64,000 nucleotides of DNA, from positions 248,001 to 312,000 of the forward strand of contig NZ_NKYE01000008.1 in NCBI RefSeq assembly GCF_002262875.1. The letters run 5' to 3'. Position 1 is the first letter of the stretch. The number at the start of each line of letters is the position of its first letter. This document shows positions 34,596 through 42,412 of the stretch, piece by piece. Source of the DNA: Amycolatopsis antarctica. Its GTDB lineage: Bacteria; Actinomycetota; Actinomycetes; Mycobacteriales; Pseudonocardiaceae. The notes beneath the pieces are model-generated. The model was given only the letters and a program-made list of their open reading frames with translations, had not been told where the DNA came from and searched no databases. The translations under genes were made by a program, and so were the position numbers.

Positions 34596-35326
34596 CGCGG
34601 GTCCCCTTCCGTGTGGCGGCCGGATACCGCGGGGTCCCCGGCCGTCTCACCGGTCCCCGGCGCCGTACTGCCGAGGCTGACCAGGACGCCGGCGAGGGCC
34701 AGCAGCACCGGGAGCCCGGCCGGCAGGAACGGCGTGGTCGCCAGCGCGACCGCAACCCCCGCCACGGCCGCGCGCCGTGCCCCGGCGTCCCGCAACGAGG
34801 GCAGCAACAGCGCCAGCAGGACCGCGGGGAACGCGGCGTCGAGGCCGAGGAGGTCGGTGTCGCTGATCGCGGATCCGGCCAGGCCGCCGGCCAGCACGCC
34901 CGCGTTCCAGCAGACGAACAGGCCGATGCCGGTCGCCCAGTAGGCCGCGCGCCGACGCGGGAAGTCCTTCTGCGCCAAGGCGAACGCGACCGCCTCGTCG
35001 ATCATCAGGTGGGTGCCGACCAGTCGCCGCAGGCCGGAGCCGAGCAGTTCGGCCACGGCGAAACCGAAGGGCAGGTGCCGGGCGTTGACCAGCAGCCCGG
35101 CCACCACGCCCGCGATCGGGTTGCCGCCGGAGCCGACGATGCCGATGAAGATGAACTGCGAGGCTCCGCCGAAGACGAGCACGGACATGAGCATCGGCAG
35201 CCAGAGGTCGAAGCCCTCGCCGACGGCGATCGCGCCGTAGGACAGGCCGACGATGGCGTCGGCGAGGCAGACCAGCGCGATGTCGCGGAGCAGACCGCGA
35301 TCGAGTGTTCGGAATAGTGAACGCAT
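34592..35326 (-). CDS. azlC: AzlC family branched-chain amino-acid exporter
   Basis: A 244-residue membrane protein, the large subunit of AzlCD/BrnFE-type exporters for branched-chain amino acids and methionine. It shows ADAIVGLSYGAIAVGEGF, LMSVLVFGGASQFIFIGIVGSGGNPIAGVVAGLLVNARHLPFGFAVAELL and THLMIDEAVAFALAQ. No Shine-Dalgarno sequence precedes the ATG; CAGTAT at a suitable distance from TTGACG suggests a leaderless transcript. It is divergent from an XRE-cupin regulator with GTTC/GAAC repeats in the 76-base gap. Confidence 0.92.
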   Translation of the reverse strand: MRSLFRTLDRGLLRDIALVCLADAIVGLSYGAIAVGEGFDLWLPMLMSVLVFGGASQFIFIGIVGSGGNPIAGVVAGLLVNARHLPFGFAVAELLGSGLRRLVGTHLMIDEAVAFALAQKDFPRRRAAYWATGIGLFVCWNAGVLAGGLAGSAISDTDLLGLDAAFPAVLLALLLPSLRDAGARRAAVAGVAVALATTPFLPAGLPVLLALAGVLVSLGSTAPGTGETAGDPAVSGRHTEGDPR

Positions 35327-35391
35327 CGCGTTCTATACTGAACACGGCGACCCTGTTCGTCAAGGCGAACGGTTCGTAGCGTAAAACGAAC
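35307..35391. promoter_or_regulatory. four GTTC/GAAC inverted-repeat pairs between azlC and the XRE regulator
   Basis: GTTC-N8-GAAC (35307-35322), GTTC-N6-GAAC (35330-35343), GTTCG-N6-CGAAC (35355-35370) and GTTCG-N10-CGAAC (35372-35391) fill the divergent gap. They overlap the start of azlC, a TATACT element at 35334-35339 (plus strand) and a TTGACG/CAGTAT promoter (minus strand). Such dense half sites suit cooperative binding of the XRE-cupin protein and repression of both genes. Confidence 0.7.
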
Positions 35392-35402
35392 ACGGGAGGA
35401 TC

Positions 35403-35963
35403 ATGAGCAACGGCACCGGGGCTCCGCTGGACGTCATCGCCGCATCGCTGCGCCGGGAACGGGACCGCGCCGGACTGTCACTGACCGAACTGGCCAAGCG
35501 AGCGGGGGTCGCCAAGTCCACGCTCTCCCAGCTCGAATCCGGCACCGGCAACCCGAGCGTGGAGACCTTGTGGGCATTGGGAACCGCGCTCGGCGTGACG
35601 TTCTCCCGGCTGGTCGACCCACCGCGCCCCCAGGTCCAGGTGATTCGGGCGGGCGAGGGTCCGGCGGTGTTCTCCGAGCGCGCCGACTACGCCGCCACGC
35701 TGCTGGCCTCGTGCCCGCCGCACGCCCGCCGCGACCTCTACCTGATCACCGCCGAGCCGGGTAATCCCCGCGAGTCGAAGCCGCACATGCCGGGCACGGT
35801 CGAGCACGTCGTGCTCAGCGCGGGGCGCGCCAGCGTCGGCCCGGCCGAGGAGCCCGTGGAACTCGTCCCCGGTGACTACATCGGCTACCCCGGCGATGTC
35901 GCGCACGTGTTCGCCGCGCTCGAGCCGCACACCTCCGCGGTGATGATCTCCGAGCACGTCTGA
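35403..35963 (+). CDS. XRE-family regulator with C-terminal cupin domain
   Basis: A 186-residue protein. Residues about 9-65 form the helix-turn-helix (LRRERDRAGLSLTELAKRAGVAKSTLSQLESGTGNPSVETLWALGTALGVTFSRLV). The C-terminal half is a cupin (PGTVEHVVLSAGRASVG, VPGDYIGYPGDVAHVFAAL) likely to bind a small ligand. GGGAGGA precedes the ATG. It is divergent from azlC and is the probable repressor of azlCD. Proteins of this type beside AzlC are common in actinobacteria. Confidence 0.9.
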   Translation: MSNGTGAPLDVIAASLRRERDRAGLSLTELAKRAGVAKSTLSQLESGTGNPSVETLWALGTALGVTFSRLVDPPRPQVQVIRAGEGPAVFSERADYAATLLASCPPHARRDLYLITAEPGNPRESKPHMPGTVEHVVLSAGRASVGPAEEPVELVPGDYIGYPGDVAHVFAALEPHTSAVMISEHV

Positions 35964-35967
35964 GGAG

Positions 35968-36004
35968 CGACGGCCCGATGTCCACTGTGGACACCGGGCC
36001 GTCG
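35968..36004. terminator. bidirectional hairpin terminator between the XRE gene and pdxS
   Basis: Nearly perfect 18-bp arms (CGACGGCCCG... with one mismatch) lie between convergent genes. The apex is the word GTCCACTGTGGAC (35980-35992), which recurs throughout the window. Confidence 0.75.
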
Positions 36005-36024
36005 CGTGCAGCGAGTGCCGGTCG

Positions 36025-36957
36025 CTACCAGCCTCGCTCGGCGAGCCGGTGCGGCTCGGGCAGCTCGTCGACGTTGATGCCGACCATCGCCTCGCCGAGA
36101 CCGCGGGAGACCTTGGCGATGACGTCCGGGTCGTCGTGGAAGGTGGTCGCCTTGACGATGGCCTCGGCGCGCTGCGCGGGGTTGCCGGACTTGAAGATCC
36201 CGGAGCCGACGAACACGCCCTCGGCGCCGAGCTGCATCATCATCGCCGCGTCGGCCGGGGTCGCGATGCCGCCGGCGGTGAACAGCACGACCGGCAGCTT
36301 GCCCTTCGCGGCGACCTCCTGGACCAGCGGGTACGGCGCCTGCAGTTCCTTGGCGGCGACGTACAGCTCGTCCTCCGGCAGCGAGGCGAGCCTGCGCAGC
36401 TCGCGGCGAATCTGGCGCATGTGGGTGGTCGCGTTGGAGACGTCGCCGGTACCCGCCTCGCCCTTGGAGCGGATCATGGCGGCGCCCTCGTTGATCCGGC
36501 GCAGCGCCTCACCCAGGTTGGTGGCACCGCAGACGAACGGCACGGTGAAGTCGAACTTGTCGATGTGGTTGGCGTAGTCGGCCGGGGTGAGCACCTCGGA
36601 CTCGTCGATGTAGTCGACCCCGAGCGACTGGAGCACCCGCGCCTCGACGAAGTGGCCGATGCGCGCCTTGGCCATCACCGGGATGGACACGGCGGAGACG
36701 ATGCTGTCGATCATGTCCGGGTCGCTCATCCGGGAGACACCGCCCTGGGCGCGGATGTCGGCGGGCACCCGCTCCAGGGCCATCACGGCGACGGCACCCG
36801 CGTCCTCGGCGATCTTCGCCTGCTCGGCGGTGACCACGTCCATGATCACGCCGCCCTTGAGCATCTCGGCCATGCCGCGCTTGACCCGGGCGGTACCGGT
36901 TTCGGCGGAGCGCGTTGCGGCGGGGCTACCCGTCCCGGCGGACTGAGCGTCAGACAC
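36025..36957 (-). CDS. pdxS: pyridoxal 5'-phosphate synthase lyase subunit PdxS
   Basis: A 310-residue barrel enzyme that makes PLP from ribose 5-phosphate, glyceraldehyde 3-phosphate and ammonia supplied by PdxT. It shows [59 protein letters not shown] with a catalytic lysine, and [36 protein letters not shown]. It starts with GTG at 36957. The pairing with pdxT is broken by an inserted module. Confidence 0.97.
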   Translation of the reverse strand: MSDAQSAGTGSPAATRSAETGTARVKRGMAEMLKGGVIMDVVTAEQAKIAEDAGAVAVMALERVPADIRAQGGVSRMSDPDMIDSIVSAVSIPVMAKARIGHFVEARVLQSLGVDYIDESEVLTPADYANHIDKFDFTVPFVCGATNLGEALRRINEGAAMIRSKGEAGTGDVSNATTHMRQIRRELRRLASLPEDELYVAAKELQAPYPLVQEVAAKGKLPVVLFTAGGIATPADAAMMMQLGAEGVFVGSGIFKSGNPAQRAEAIVKATTFHDDPDVIAKVSRGLGEAMVGINVDELPEPHRLAERGW

Positions 36958-37274
36958 TGCGAGGCCTTTCTGGCAGGGGAAACCGGCCGGATCGACTGCC
37001 GGACGGTCGCGGAGACACCGCTTCGGTGACCTCCCCAGCCTAGGACCGGCGTGGACCGGCATCACAGGCCAGTGAGCGGCGATCTCGGCAGTCCACTTCG
37101 CGCCCGACCTCCGGTATGGCCCTACCCAGGCACGCCGGGAAGGTGATCGCGCCGGGCGGAGAACCGGCGCTGAACTGCGATATCACGGACGACGGCCGCC
37201 ACGCGACGCTTCCGGCGAGGGAGTCGACGGCCCCTCCGCAGGACCGCTCGCGGCACGACCGGGAGGGCCATTCT
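36958..37274. other. intergenic stretch upstream of pdxS
   Basis: About 320 bases hold the pdxS promoter region and the approach to the small plus-strand gene. Only the ribosome sites at its edges are recognisable. No PdxR-type regulator or riboswitch was seen. Confidence 0.5.
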
Positions 37275-37469
37275 GTGAGCGGAATCGCCCTGGCCCGGTC
37301 GGTCGTACCGCTGACCTGGCGAGTCCGCTCACCGCCCGAACTGGTCCGCTACGCGATCGACCTTCGCTCCCCCACCTTCGGGACGGCGGTGTTCACCCGC
37401 AGGCGCCTCCGGTACGACCCGATGCCGGAGGACGTGCCGCGGACCTGGCGGCCGAGACTCAGAAGGTGA
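37275..37469 (+). CDS. small hypothetical protein
   Basis: A 64-residue basic protein (VSGIALARSVVPLTW start, RRLRYDP and RPRLRR at the end) with no family I recognise. Support comes from a strong ribosome site GGGAGGG seven bases before GTG and from GC-rich third positions across the frame. Its last 11 bases overlap the end of the convergent XdhC-type gene. A longer frame from 37116 has no ribosome site. Confidence 0.45.
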   Translation: MSGIALARSVVPLTWRVRSPPELVRYAIDLRSPTFGTAVFTRRRLRYDPMPEDVPRTWRPRLRR

Positions 37470-37989
37470 AGCCGCCGGGACGCCCGTTGCGGTCGGCGAT
37501 GAGCCCGGCGATGGTGGCCACGGCGATCTCCGCCGGGGTACGCGAGCCGATGTTGAGGCCGACCGGCCGGTGCACGCGCGCGATCTCGGCCTCGGCGACG
37601 CCGAGTTCGGTGAGCGCGGCGACGTGCGGGCCCTCGTGCCGGGGATTGCCCATGATGCCGATCCAGCGCGCCGGGTACGCCAGCGCGTCACGCAGCAACC
37701 CGCCGAGTTCGGGACGGTGGTGATCGGTGACGACGAACTCCGCCGCCTCGTCGAGTTCGGGCACCACGCCGGTCACCTCGACGCCCGGTGACCGGACGCC
37801 GGCGGCCCGCTCCGCGTCCGGCTCGACCAGCACCGGCCGGTAACCGAGATCGCGGGCGTAGGACAGGAGACGCTCGGACACCGGTGAGGCGAACACGGCG
37901 ACCAGCGTGCGGACCGGGTCCTGCCCGCCGTCCGGCCGGGGTTCACCGTGCGCGAGGCCACAGGAACCGGGGTCCGGGTCGGTCACCAT
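37459..37989 (-). CDS. XdhC family protein, Rossmann domain only
   Basis: A 176-residue protein corresponding to the C-terminal Rossmann domain of XdhC, which loads molybdenum cofactor into xanthine dehydrogenase. It shows LVAVFASPVSERLLSYARDLGYRPVLVEPD, FVVTDHHRPELGGLLRDAL, WIGIMGNPRHEGPHVAALTELGV and RVHRPVGLNIGSRTPAEIAVATIAGLIA. The N-terminal XdhC/CoxI domain with its cysteine is missing, and no xanthine dehydrogenase genes are nearby, so its partner is unclear. Confidence 0.85.
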   Translation of the reverse strand: MVTDPDPGSCGLAHGEPRPDGGQDPVRTLVAVFASPVSERLLSYARDLGYRPVLVEPDAERAAGVRSPGVEVTGVVPELDEAAEFVVTDHHRPELGGLLRDALAYPARWIGIMGNPRHEGPHVAALTELGVAEAEIARVHRPVGLNIGSRTPAEIAVATIAGLIADRNGRPGGFTF

Positions 37990-38009
37990 ACGGCGAGTCT
38001 GCCACGCGG

Positions 38010-39026
38010 TCAGCGGATCGCGCGCACCTCGCCGTCCCAGCCGGAGTCCAGCAGCTCCGGTAGCAGAAGCCCGAGCTGGACCGGGTACACGGTCTCGGTC
38101 GTGGTGCGCAGCTCGTCGGGGGCCCACCAGCGGTGGCCGTCGATGGTGGCGAGCTCCAGTTCGGTGAAGCCCGAGGTGTCGACGGCCAGGTCCACCGCAC
38201 CCGCCGCCCCGGGCGAGCCACCCACCCGGGCCAGGAAGAACCACTCGTCGCCGTCGTAGCTGGCGCCCTCGAACTCCCAGCGCACCCGGCGACGCCACAC
38301 CGGGCCCTGCAGGCGCCCGTCCGGCAGCCGCAGGCCGGTCTCCTCGTGCAGTTCGCGCAGCGCCGCGGCACGCGGGTCCTCCCCCGGCTCGACGCCGCCG
38401 CCGGTGGTGAACCAGAACGAGGATCCGGCCGCGGCCGGATCGTGCCCGTTGAACAGCAGGACCCGGTCGCGCCGGTCGACGAGCAGGACCCGCGCCGACA
38501 GCCTCGGTTCCCCCGGCGTCTCGGCGTGCGGGCCGGGGTCCGGTTCGGCGATCTCGAAGTACTGCGGCTGCGGGGCGGTCCCGGCGAGCTTGAAGTAACG
38601 GACCTTGCGCCTGCGCCGGAGCGCGAACGTGTCGCGCACGGCGTCGTTGTGCACCCGGCGGGCGATGACGACGCGGTGCTCGGCATCGGAGAGTTCGTCG
38701 GCGAGCGCGGCGGGCAGGGTGGTCCGGACGGTACCGGCGAGCAGCAGCGTCAGGGTGTTCTCCGCCTCCTCGCGGTCGGCGCGGCCCGCGTGCTCGGCCC
38801 GTTCGGCACCGGAGAGCAGCCGGGCCCCCTCGTCCCCGCCGATCGCCGCGGCCGCCACCGCCCTGGCCACGACGGCACGGCGGGACAGGGCGGCGTCCAG
38901 CGCGGCCCAGCCGGCGTCGGTACGCACGTGCAGCCGGTCGAGCCGGTTGGCGGTGGCGATGAGCCAGAGCCCGCCGACGACGACGAGGACGGCGAGGCAG
39001 AGCAGGACGAGGAGCGAGGCGGTCAC
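38010..39026 (-). CDS. membrane protein with LemA-like region and NUDIX hydrolase domain
   Basis: A 338-residue protein, equivalent in position to Rv2609c of M. tuberculosis. An N-terminal helix (ASLLVLLCLAVLVVVGGLWLI) is followed by NRLDRLHVRTDAGWAALDAALSRRAVVARAVA, which resembles the start of LemA proteins. The NUDIX domain occupies roughly 180-330 with the box GGGVEPGEDPRAAALRELHEETGL. It should hydrolyse a nucleoside diphosphate linked to another group; the target is unknown. Its GTG overlaps the pimA stop by four bases (GTGA at 39023-39026), tying it to the PIM operon. Confidence 0.87.
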   Translation of the reverse strand: MTASLLVLLCLAVLVVVGGLWLIATANRLDRLHVRTDAGWAALDAALSRRAVVARAVAAAAIGGDEGARLLSGAERAEHAGRADREEAENTLTLLLAGTVRTTLPAALADELSDAEHRVVIARRVHNDAVRDTFALRRRRKVRYFKLAGTAPQPQYFEIAEPDPGPHAETPGEPRLSARVLLVDRRDRVLLFNGHDPAAAGSSFWFTTGGGVEPGEDPRAAALRELHEETGLRLPDGRLQGPVWRRRVRWEFEGASYDGDEWFFLARVGGSPGAAGAVDLAVDTSGFTELELATIDGHRWWAPDELRTTTETVYPVQLGLLLPELLDSGWDGEVRAIR

Positions 39027-40171
39027 GGCGTGACGTCCTCCCCCTCGGCGCTGACCCGGCGGGGATCGGCCGCGACGGCCGTCTCGTACACCCGCACCAC
39101 CTGGGTCGCGACGACCGGCCAGTCGAAGACGGCGACGCGTTCCCGGCCCGCGGCCGAGAGTTCCGCACGCCGGCGCGGATCGGCGAGCAGGTCGCGCAGG
39201 GCCGCGGCGAGCGCGGCGGCGTCGCCGGTCGGCGCCAGTACCCCGGCCCGGCCGTCGTCGAGTACCCGGCGGAAGGAGTCGAGTCCGCTGGCCAGTACCG
39301 GGGTCCCGGCGGCCATCGCCTCGGTGAGGATCATGCCGAAGCTCTCGCCCCCGGTGTTCGGCGCGCAGTACACGTCGACGCTGCGCAGCGCGCGGGCCTT
39401 GGTGGCGTCGTCGGCCTGGCCGAGCAGGTCGATCCGGTCGGCCAGCACCGGACCCGCCAGCTTGCGCAGTTCCTCCGCCTCGCCCCTGCCGACGATCAGC
39501 AGCCGCAACTCCGGCAGCTCGGCGGCGAGCGACCGTAGCGCGTCGAGCAGGACGCCCATGCCCTTGCGCGGTTCGGTGAACCGGCCGACGAAGCCGATCG
39601 TGCCGCCTTCGCGCGGGTAGCCGGGCAGCGGCTCGGCGGCGGCGAAGAAGGCGGCGTCGACTCCGTTCGGGATCTCCACGGCGTCGCCGCCGAGATGCTC
39701 CACCTGGACCCGTCTGGCGAGCGCGGACACCGCGATCCGGGCGGTGATCTTCTCCAGCAGCGGTCGCAGTACCGGCTGGAACGCGGTGAGCGTGCGCGAT
39801 CGCGGGGTGGAGGTGTGGAAGGTCGCGACGATCGGGCCGTCGGCGATCTTCAGTGCCAGCATCGACAGGCTCGGCGCCGTCGGCTCGTGCAGGTGCAGCA
39901 CGTCGAAAGCGTTGTCGCGCAACCATCTCCGGACGCGGGCGTAGGAGACCGGGCCGAACTGCAGGCGAGCGACCGAGCCGTTGTACGGGATGCCGAGCGC
40001 CTTTCCCGCCGGGTAGACGAAGTCCGGCAGGTCGGCGTCGTCGTCGGCGGCGGGGGCGAGCACCGAGACGGTGTGCCCGCGCGCGATGAGCGCCCTGGCC
40101 AGGTCGACCACGTGCCCCTGGACCCCGCCCGGCACGTCGAACGAGTACGGGCAGACGATGCCGACCCTCAT
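39023..40171 (-). CDS. pimA: phosphatidylinositol alpha-mannosyltransferase PimA
   Basis: A 382-residue GT4 glycosyltransferase that transfers the first mannose from GDP-mannose to phosphatidylinositol on the inner membrane face. It shows MRVGIVCPYSFDVPGGVQGHV, FDVLHLHEPTAPSLSMLAL, VATFHTSTPRSRTL, IGFVGRFTEPRKGM, and CAPNTGGESFGMILTEAMAAGTPVLAS with the catalytic EX7E-type motif. It sits in the conserved order pgsA-patA-pimA. Confidence 0.96.
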   Translation of the reverse strand: MRVGIVCPYSFDVPGGVQGHVVDLARALIARGHTVSVLAPAADDDADLPDFVYPAGKALGIPYNGSVARLQFGPVSYARVRRWLRDNAFDVLHLHEPTAPSLSMLALKIADGPIVATFHTSTPRSRTLTAFQPVLRPLLEKITARIAVSALARRVQVEHLGGDAVEIPNGVDAAFFAAAEPLPGYPREGGTIGFVGRFTEPRKGMGVLLDALRSLAAELPELRLLIVGRGEAEELRKLAGPVLADRIDLLGQADDATKARALRSVDVYCAPNTGGESFGMILTEAMAAGTPVLASGLDSFRRVLDDGRAGVLAPTGDAAALAAALRDLLADPRRRAELSAAGRERVAVFDWPVVATQVVRVYETAVAADPRRVSAEGEDVTP

Positions 40172-40174
40172 CTC

Positions 40175-41092
40175 CTACCCCGCTCCGCCGGTGCTCGCGG
40201 GCGAGGCGGGCTCGAGATCGGAGATCCACACCTTCTGCAGCATGTGCCAGTCGGCCGGGTGGGTCGCGATCTCCCCGGCGAAGACGTCGGCAAGCGCCTG
40301 GGTACCCGAGGCGACCTCCTCCGGGCCGTTGACCCGGATCCGGGGATGCACGCGCAGACCCCAGCCGTCGTCGATGAACCAGCTCGTGAACGGCAGCAGC
40401 GGCGCACCGGTGGTGGCGGCCAGTTTGGCCGCGCCCGCCGGGATCCGGATCCGGTCGCCGAAGAAGTCGACCGGGATGCCCTTGTTCGACAGGTCGCGGT
40501 CGCAGAGCAGCACCACGGCCCGGTTCTCCCGCAGCCTGCGCAGCAGGGTGCGGAAGGTGGCCGCGCCGCCGTCCGCGGGGAGGATCTCGAAACCCAGCGT
40601 CTCGCGGTAGACCACGAAACGGTCGTAGAGTGAATCCGGCTTGAGACGTTCGGCGACCGTGGTGAACGTGCCCGAGTGCTTGCCCAGCCAGGTCCCGGCG
40701 ACGTCCCAGTTCCCGGAGTGCGTCATGGCCAGGATCGCACCGTTGCCCGCCTCGAACGCCGCGTCCAGGTTCTCCACGCCGCTGACCGTGGCGTCCACCC
40801 GCCGGTGCACCTCGTCGAGGTCCATCGTGGGCAGCCGGAAGGCCTCCTGCCAGTAGCGGCCGTAGGACCGGAGTCCGCGGCGCACCAGGTCGTCCAGTTC
40901 GGCGGGACCGGCCTGCGGGACCACCCTGGCCAGGTTGCTGCGCAACTGCCGGGTGCCGGGGCCCTGCCTGCGGGCGGCGAGGTCGGCCGCGAGTCCGAAC
41001 GCCGCGTCGGTGACCGGCCGGGGCAGCCTGCGGACGACGTTCCACCCGGTGGCGTACCCGAGATCGGTCAGCCGTTCGGTTGTGGTGGTCAT
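40175..41092 (-). CDS. patA: phosphatidylinositol mannoside acyltransferase PatA
   Basis: A 305-residue acyltransferase of the LpxL/HtrB superfamily that palmitoylates the mannose of PIM. It shows LAMTHSGNWDVAG (the HX4D-type motif is H-S-G-N-W-D), VVLLCDRDLSNKGIPVDFFGDRIRIPAGAAKLA and WHMLQKVWI near the C-terminus. It overlaps the pgsA stop by four bases and ends three bases before pimA. This is the Rv2611c position. Confidence 0.93.
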   Translation of the reverse strand: MTTTTERLTDLGYATGWNVVRRLPRPVTDAAFGLAADLAARRQGPGTRQLRSNLARVVPQAGPAELDDLVRRGLRSYGRYWQEAFRLPTMDLDEVHRRVDATVSGVENLDAAFEAGNGAILAMTHSGNWDVAGTWLGKHSGTFTTVAERLKPDSLYDRFVVYRETLGFEILPADGGAATFRTLLRRLRENRAVVLLCDRDLSNKGIPVDFFGDRIRIPAGAAKLAATTGAPLLPFTSWFIDDGWGLRVHPRIRVNGPEEVASGTQALADVFAGEIATHPADWHMLQKVWISDLEPASPASTGGAG

Positions 41093-41700
41093 GTCGTTAC
41101 CTCCCGTGCTGCCTTGGCGACCGCCGCGATGCGCTGGAACAGGGTGATCACCGACAGGATCGCCAGCAACCACAGTGAGAACTCCACGGCGTAGGGCACC
41201 CCCAGTCCCTCAAGGCCGGTTCCGACCAGCGCGATGATCAACCGTTCGGCGCGTTCCACGAGCCCGCCGTCCGCGGTGAGCCCCGAGGCCTCCGCGCGCG
41301 CCTTGACGTAGGAGATCACCTGCGCGAGTACGAGGCACACCAGCGCGGCGGCGGCGGCCCGCTGGTTGCCCTCGACCAGGAAGCACCACCAGGCGATGGC
41401 CGCGAGCAGCGCACCGTCCGCCAGCCGGTCGCAGGTGGCGTCCAGCACCGCGCCGAACGGGGTGCCGTGACCTCGTGCCCGTGCCATGGCGCCGTCGAGC
41501 AGGTCGAGCATGGCGAAGCCCCACACGGTGAAGGTGCCCGCCAGCAGCATCCCGTTCGGGAAGAACACGAGCGCGCACGCGATCGCGCAGACGGTGCCGA
41601 ACACGGTCATCGCGTTCGGCGTCAAACCGGCGCGTACCAGCACCGCGCCGATCGGATCGGTGACGCGGGAGACGGACGCGCGGGCGAAGATGTTGAGCAT
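41089..41700 (-). CDS. pgsA: phosphatidylinositol phosphate synthase (CDP-alcohol phosphatidyltransferase)
   Basis: A 203-residue membrane enzyme that joins CDP-diacylglycerol and inositol phosphate, providing the lipid for PIM synthesis. The family motif DG-x2-AR-x8-G-x3-D-x3-D is seen as DGAMARARGHGTPFGAVLDATCD. About six helices surround it. Context with patA and pimA supports the inositol-phosphate substrate, as in Rv2612c. Confidence 0.93.
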   Translation of the reverse strand: MLNIFARASVSRVTDPIGAVLVRAGLTPNAMTVFGTVCAIACALVFFPNGMLLAGTFTVWGFAMLDLLDGAMARARGHGTPFGAVLDATCDRLADGALLAAIAWWCFLVEGNQRAAAAALVCLVLAQVISYVKARAEASGLTADGGLVERAERLIIALVGTGLEGLGVPYAVEFSLWLLAILSVITLFQRIAAVAKAAREVTT

Positions 41701-41796
41701 CGGTTTACCGGGGCACCTGAGCAGCGGGGACGGGGGGTCGATCGCAGCCTATCGAGCCCGGTGCCCGGCGGTGCGGGGCGCACCGCCGCACCGGTC

Positions 41797-42300
41797 TCAG
41801 TCCTCGGCGTCCGCTTCGGCCTCGGCCTGGGCGACGGCCTCGCAGCAGGGCGCCAGCCCGTCCTTGATCGCGGCGCTGATCTCCCCCAGCGCGACGATCT
41901 GCTCCGGTGTGAGCGCGTCGAAGAGCGACCCGCGCACGGCCTCGACGTGACCGGGCGCGGCGGCCTCCAGCACGGCGAAGCCGGACGGCGTGAGGTGCGC
42001 GAACGAGCCGCGCTTGTCGTCCGGGCAGGTGGTGCGGTGCACCCAGCCGTTGACCTCCATCCTGGCGACCGCGTGCGAAAGCCTGCTGCGCGAGGAGCGG
42101 CTCGCCTCGGCGAGTTCGCTCATCCGCATCGTCCGGCCCGGCGCCTCGGACAGGGTCACCAGCACCTCGTAGTACGTGTGCGGCAGGCCGCTGTCGTGCT
42201 GCAACTGGCGTTCGAGGTGTTCCCGCAGCATTCCGACGGCCGCCGAGAAGTCACGCCAGATGCGCTGCTCCCGTTCACTGAGCCATCGCGTCTCGGACAT
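41797..42300 (-). CDS. MarR family transcriptional regulator
   Basis: A 167-residue winged-helix regulator: EREQRIWRDFSAAVGMLREHLERQLQHDSGLPHTYYEVLVTLSEAPGRTMRMSELAEASRSSRSRLSHAVARMEVNGWVHRTTCPDDKRGSFAHLTPSGFAVLEA is the complete helix-turn-helix and wing. The C-terminal tail is acidic. ATG at 42300 gives MSETRWLS; an ATG three codons upstream (42309) is closer to GAGG and equally possible. It is divergent from a YceI gene, with two near-identical palindromes between them that are almost certainly its operators. Confidence 0.92.
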   Translation of the reverse strand: MSETRWLSEREQRIWRDFSAAVGMLREHLERQLQHDSGLPHTYYEVLVTLSEAPGRTMRMSELAEASRSSRSRLSHAVARMEVNGWVHRTTCPDDKRGSFAHLTPSGFAVLEAAAPGHVEAVRGSLFDALTPEQIVALGEISAAIKDGLAPCCEAVAQAEAEADAED

Positions 42301-42319
42301 GAGACACATACTACCTCTA

Positions 42320-42367
42320 GTTGAGGGCTCAACCATGTTGCGCTACTCTCCTGATTGAGAGCTCAAC
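42320..42367. promoter_or_regulatory. twin MarR operators
   Basis: GTTGAGGGCTCAAC (42320-42333) and ATTGAGAGCTCAAC (42354-42367) share TTGAG-N2-CTCAA symmetry typical of MarR-family sites and are centred 34 bases apart. One lies close to the marR start and the other upstream of yceI, so both genes are probably repressed together. Confidence 0.85.
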
Positions 42368-42412
42368 GAACGGGCTCCCGTTCCACGAAGATCAGCACCC
42401 AGGAGGACACCC

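Noticed and set aside
37116..37274. N-terminal extension of the small gene ending at 37469
   Set aside because: The upstream ATG lacks a ribosome site and the added sequence has weak codon bias; the GTG at 37275 has a strong one.
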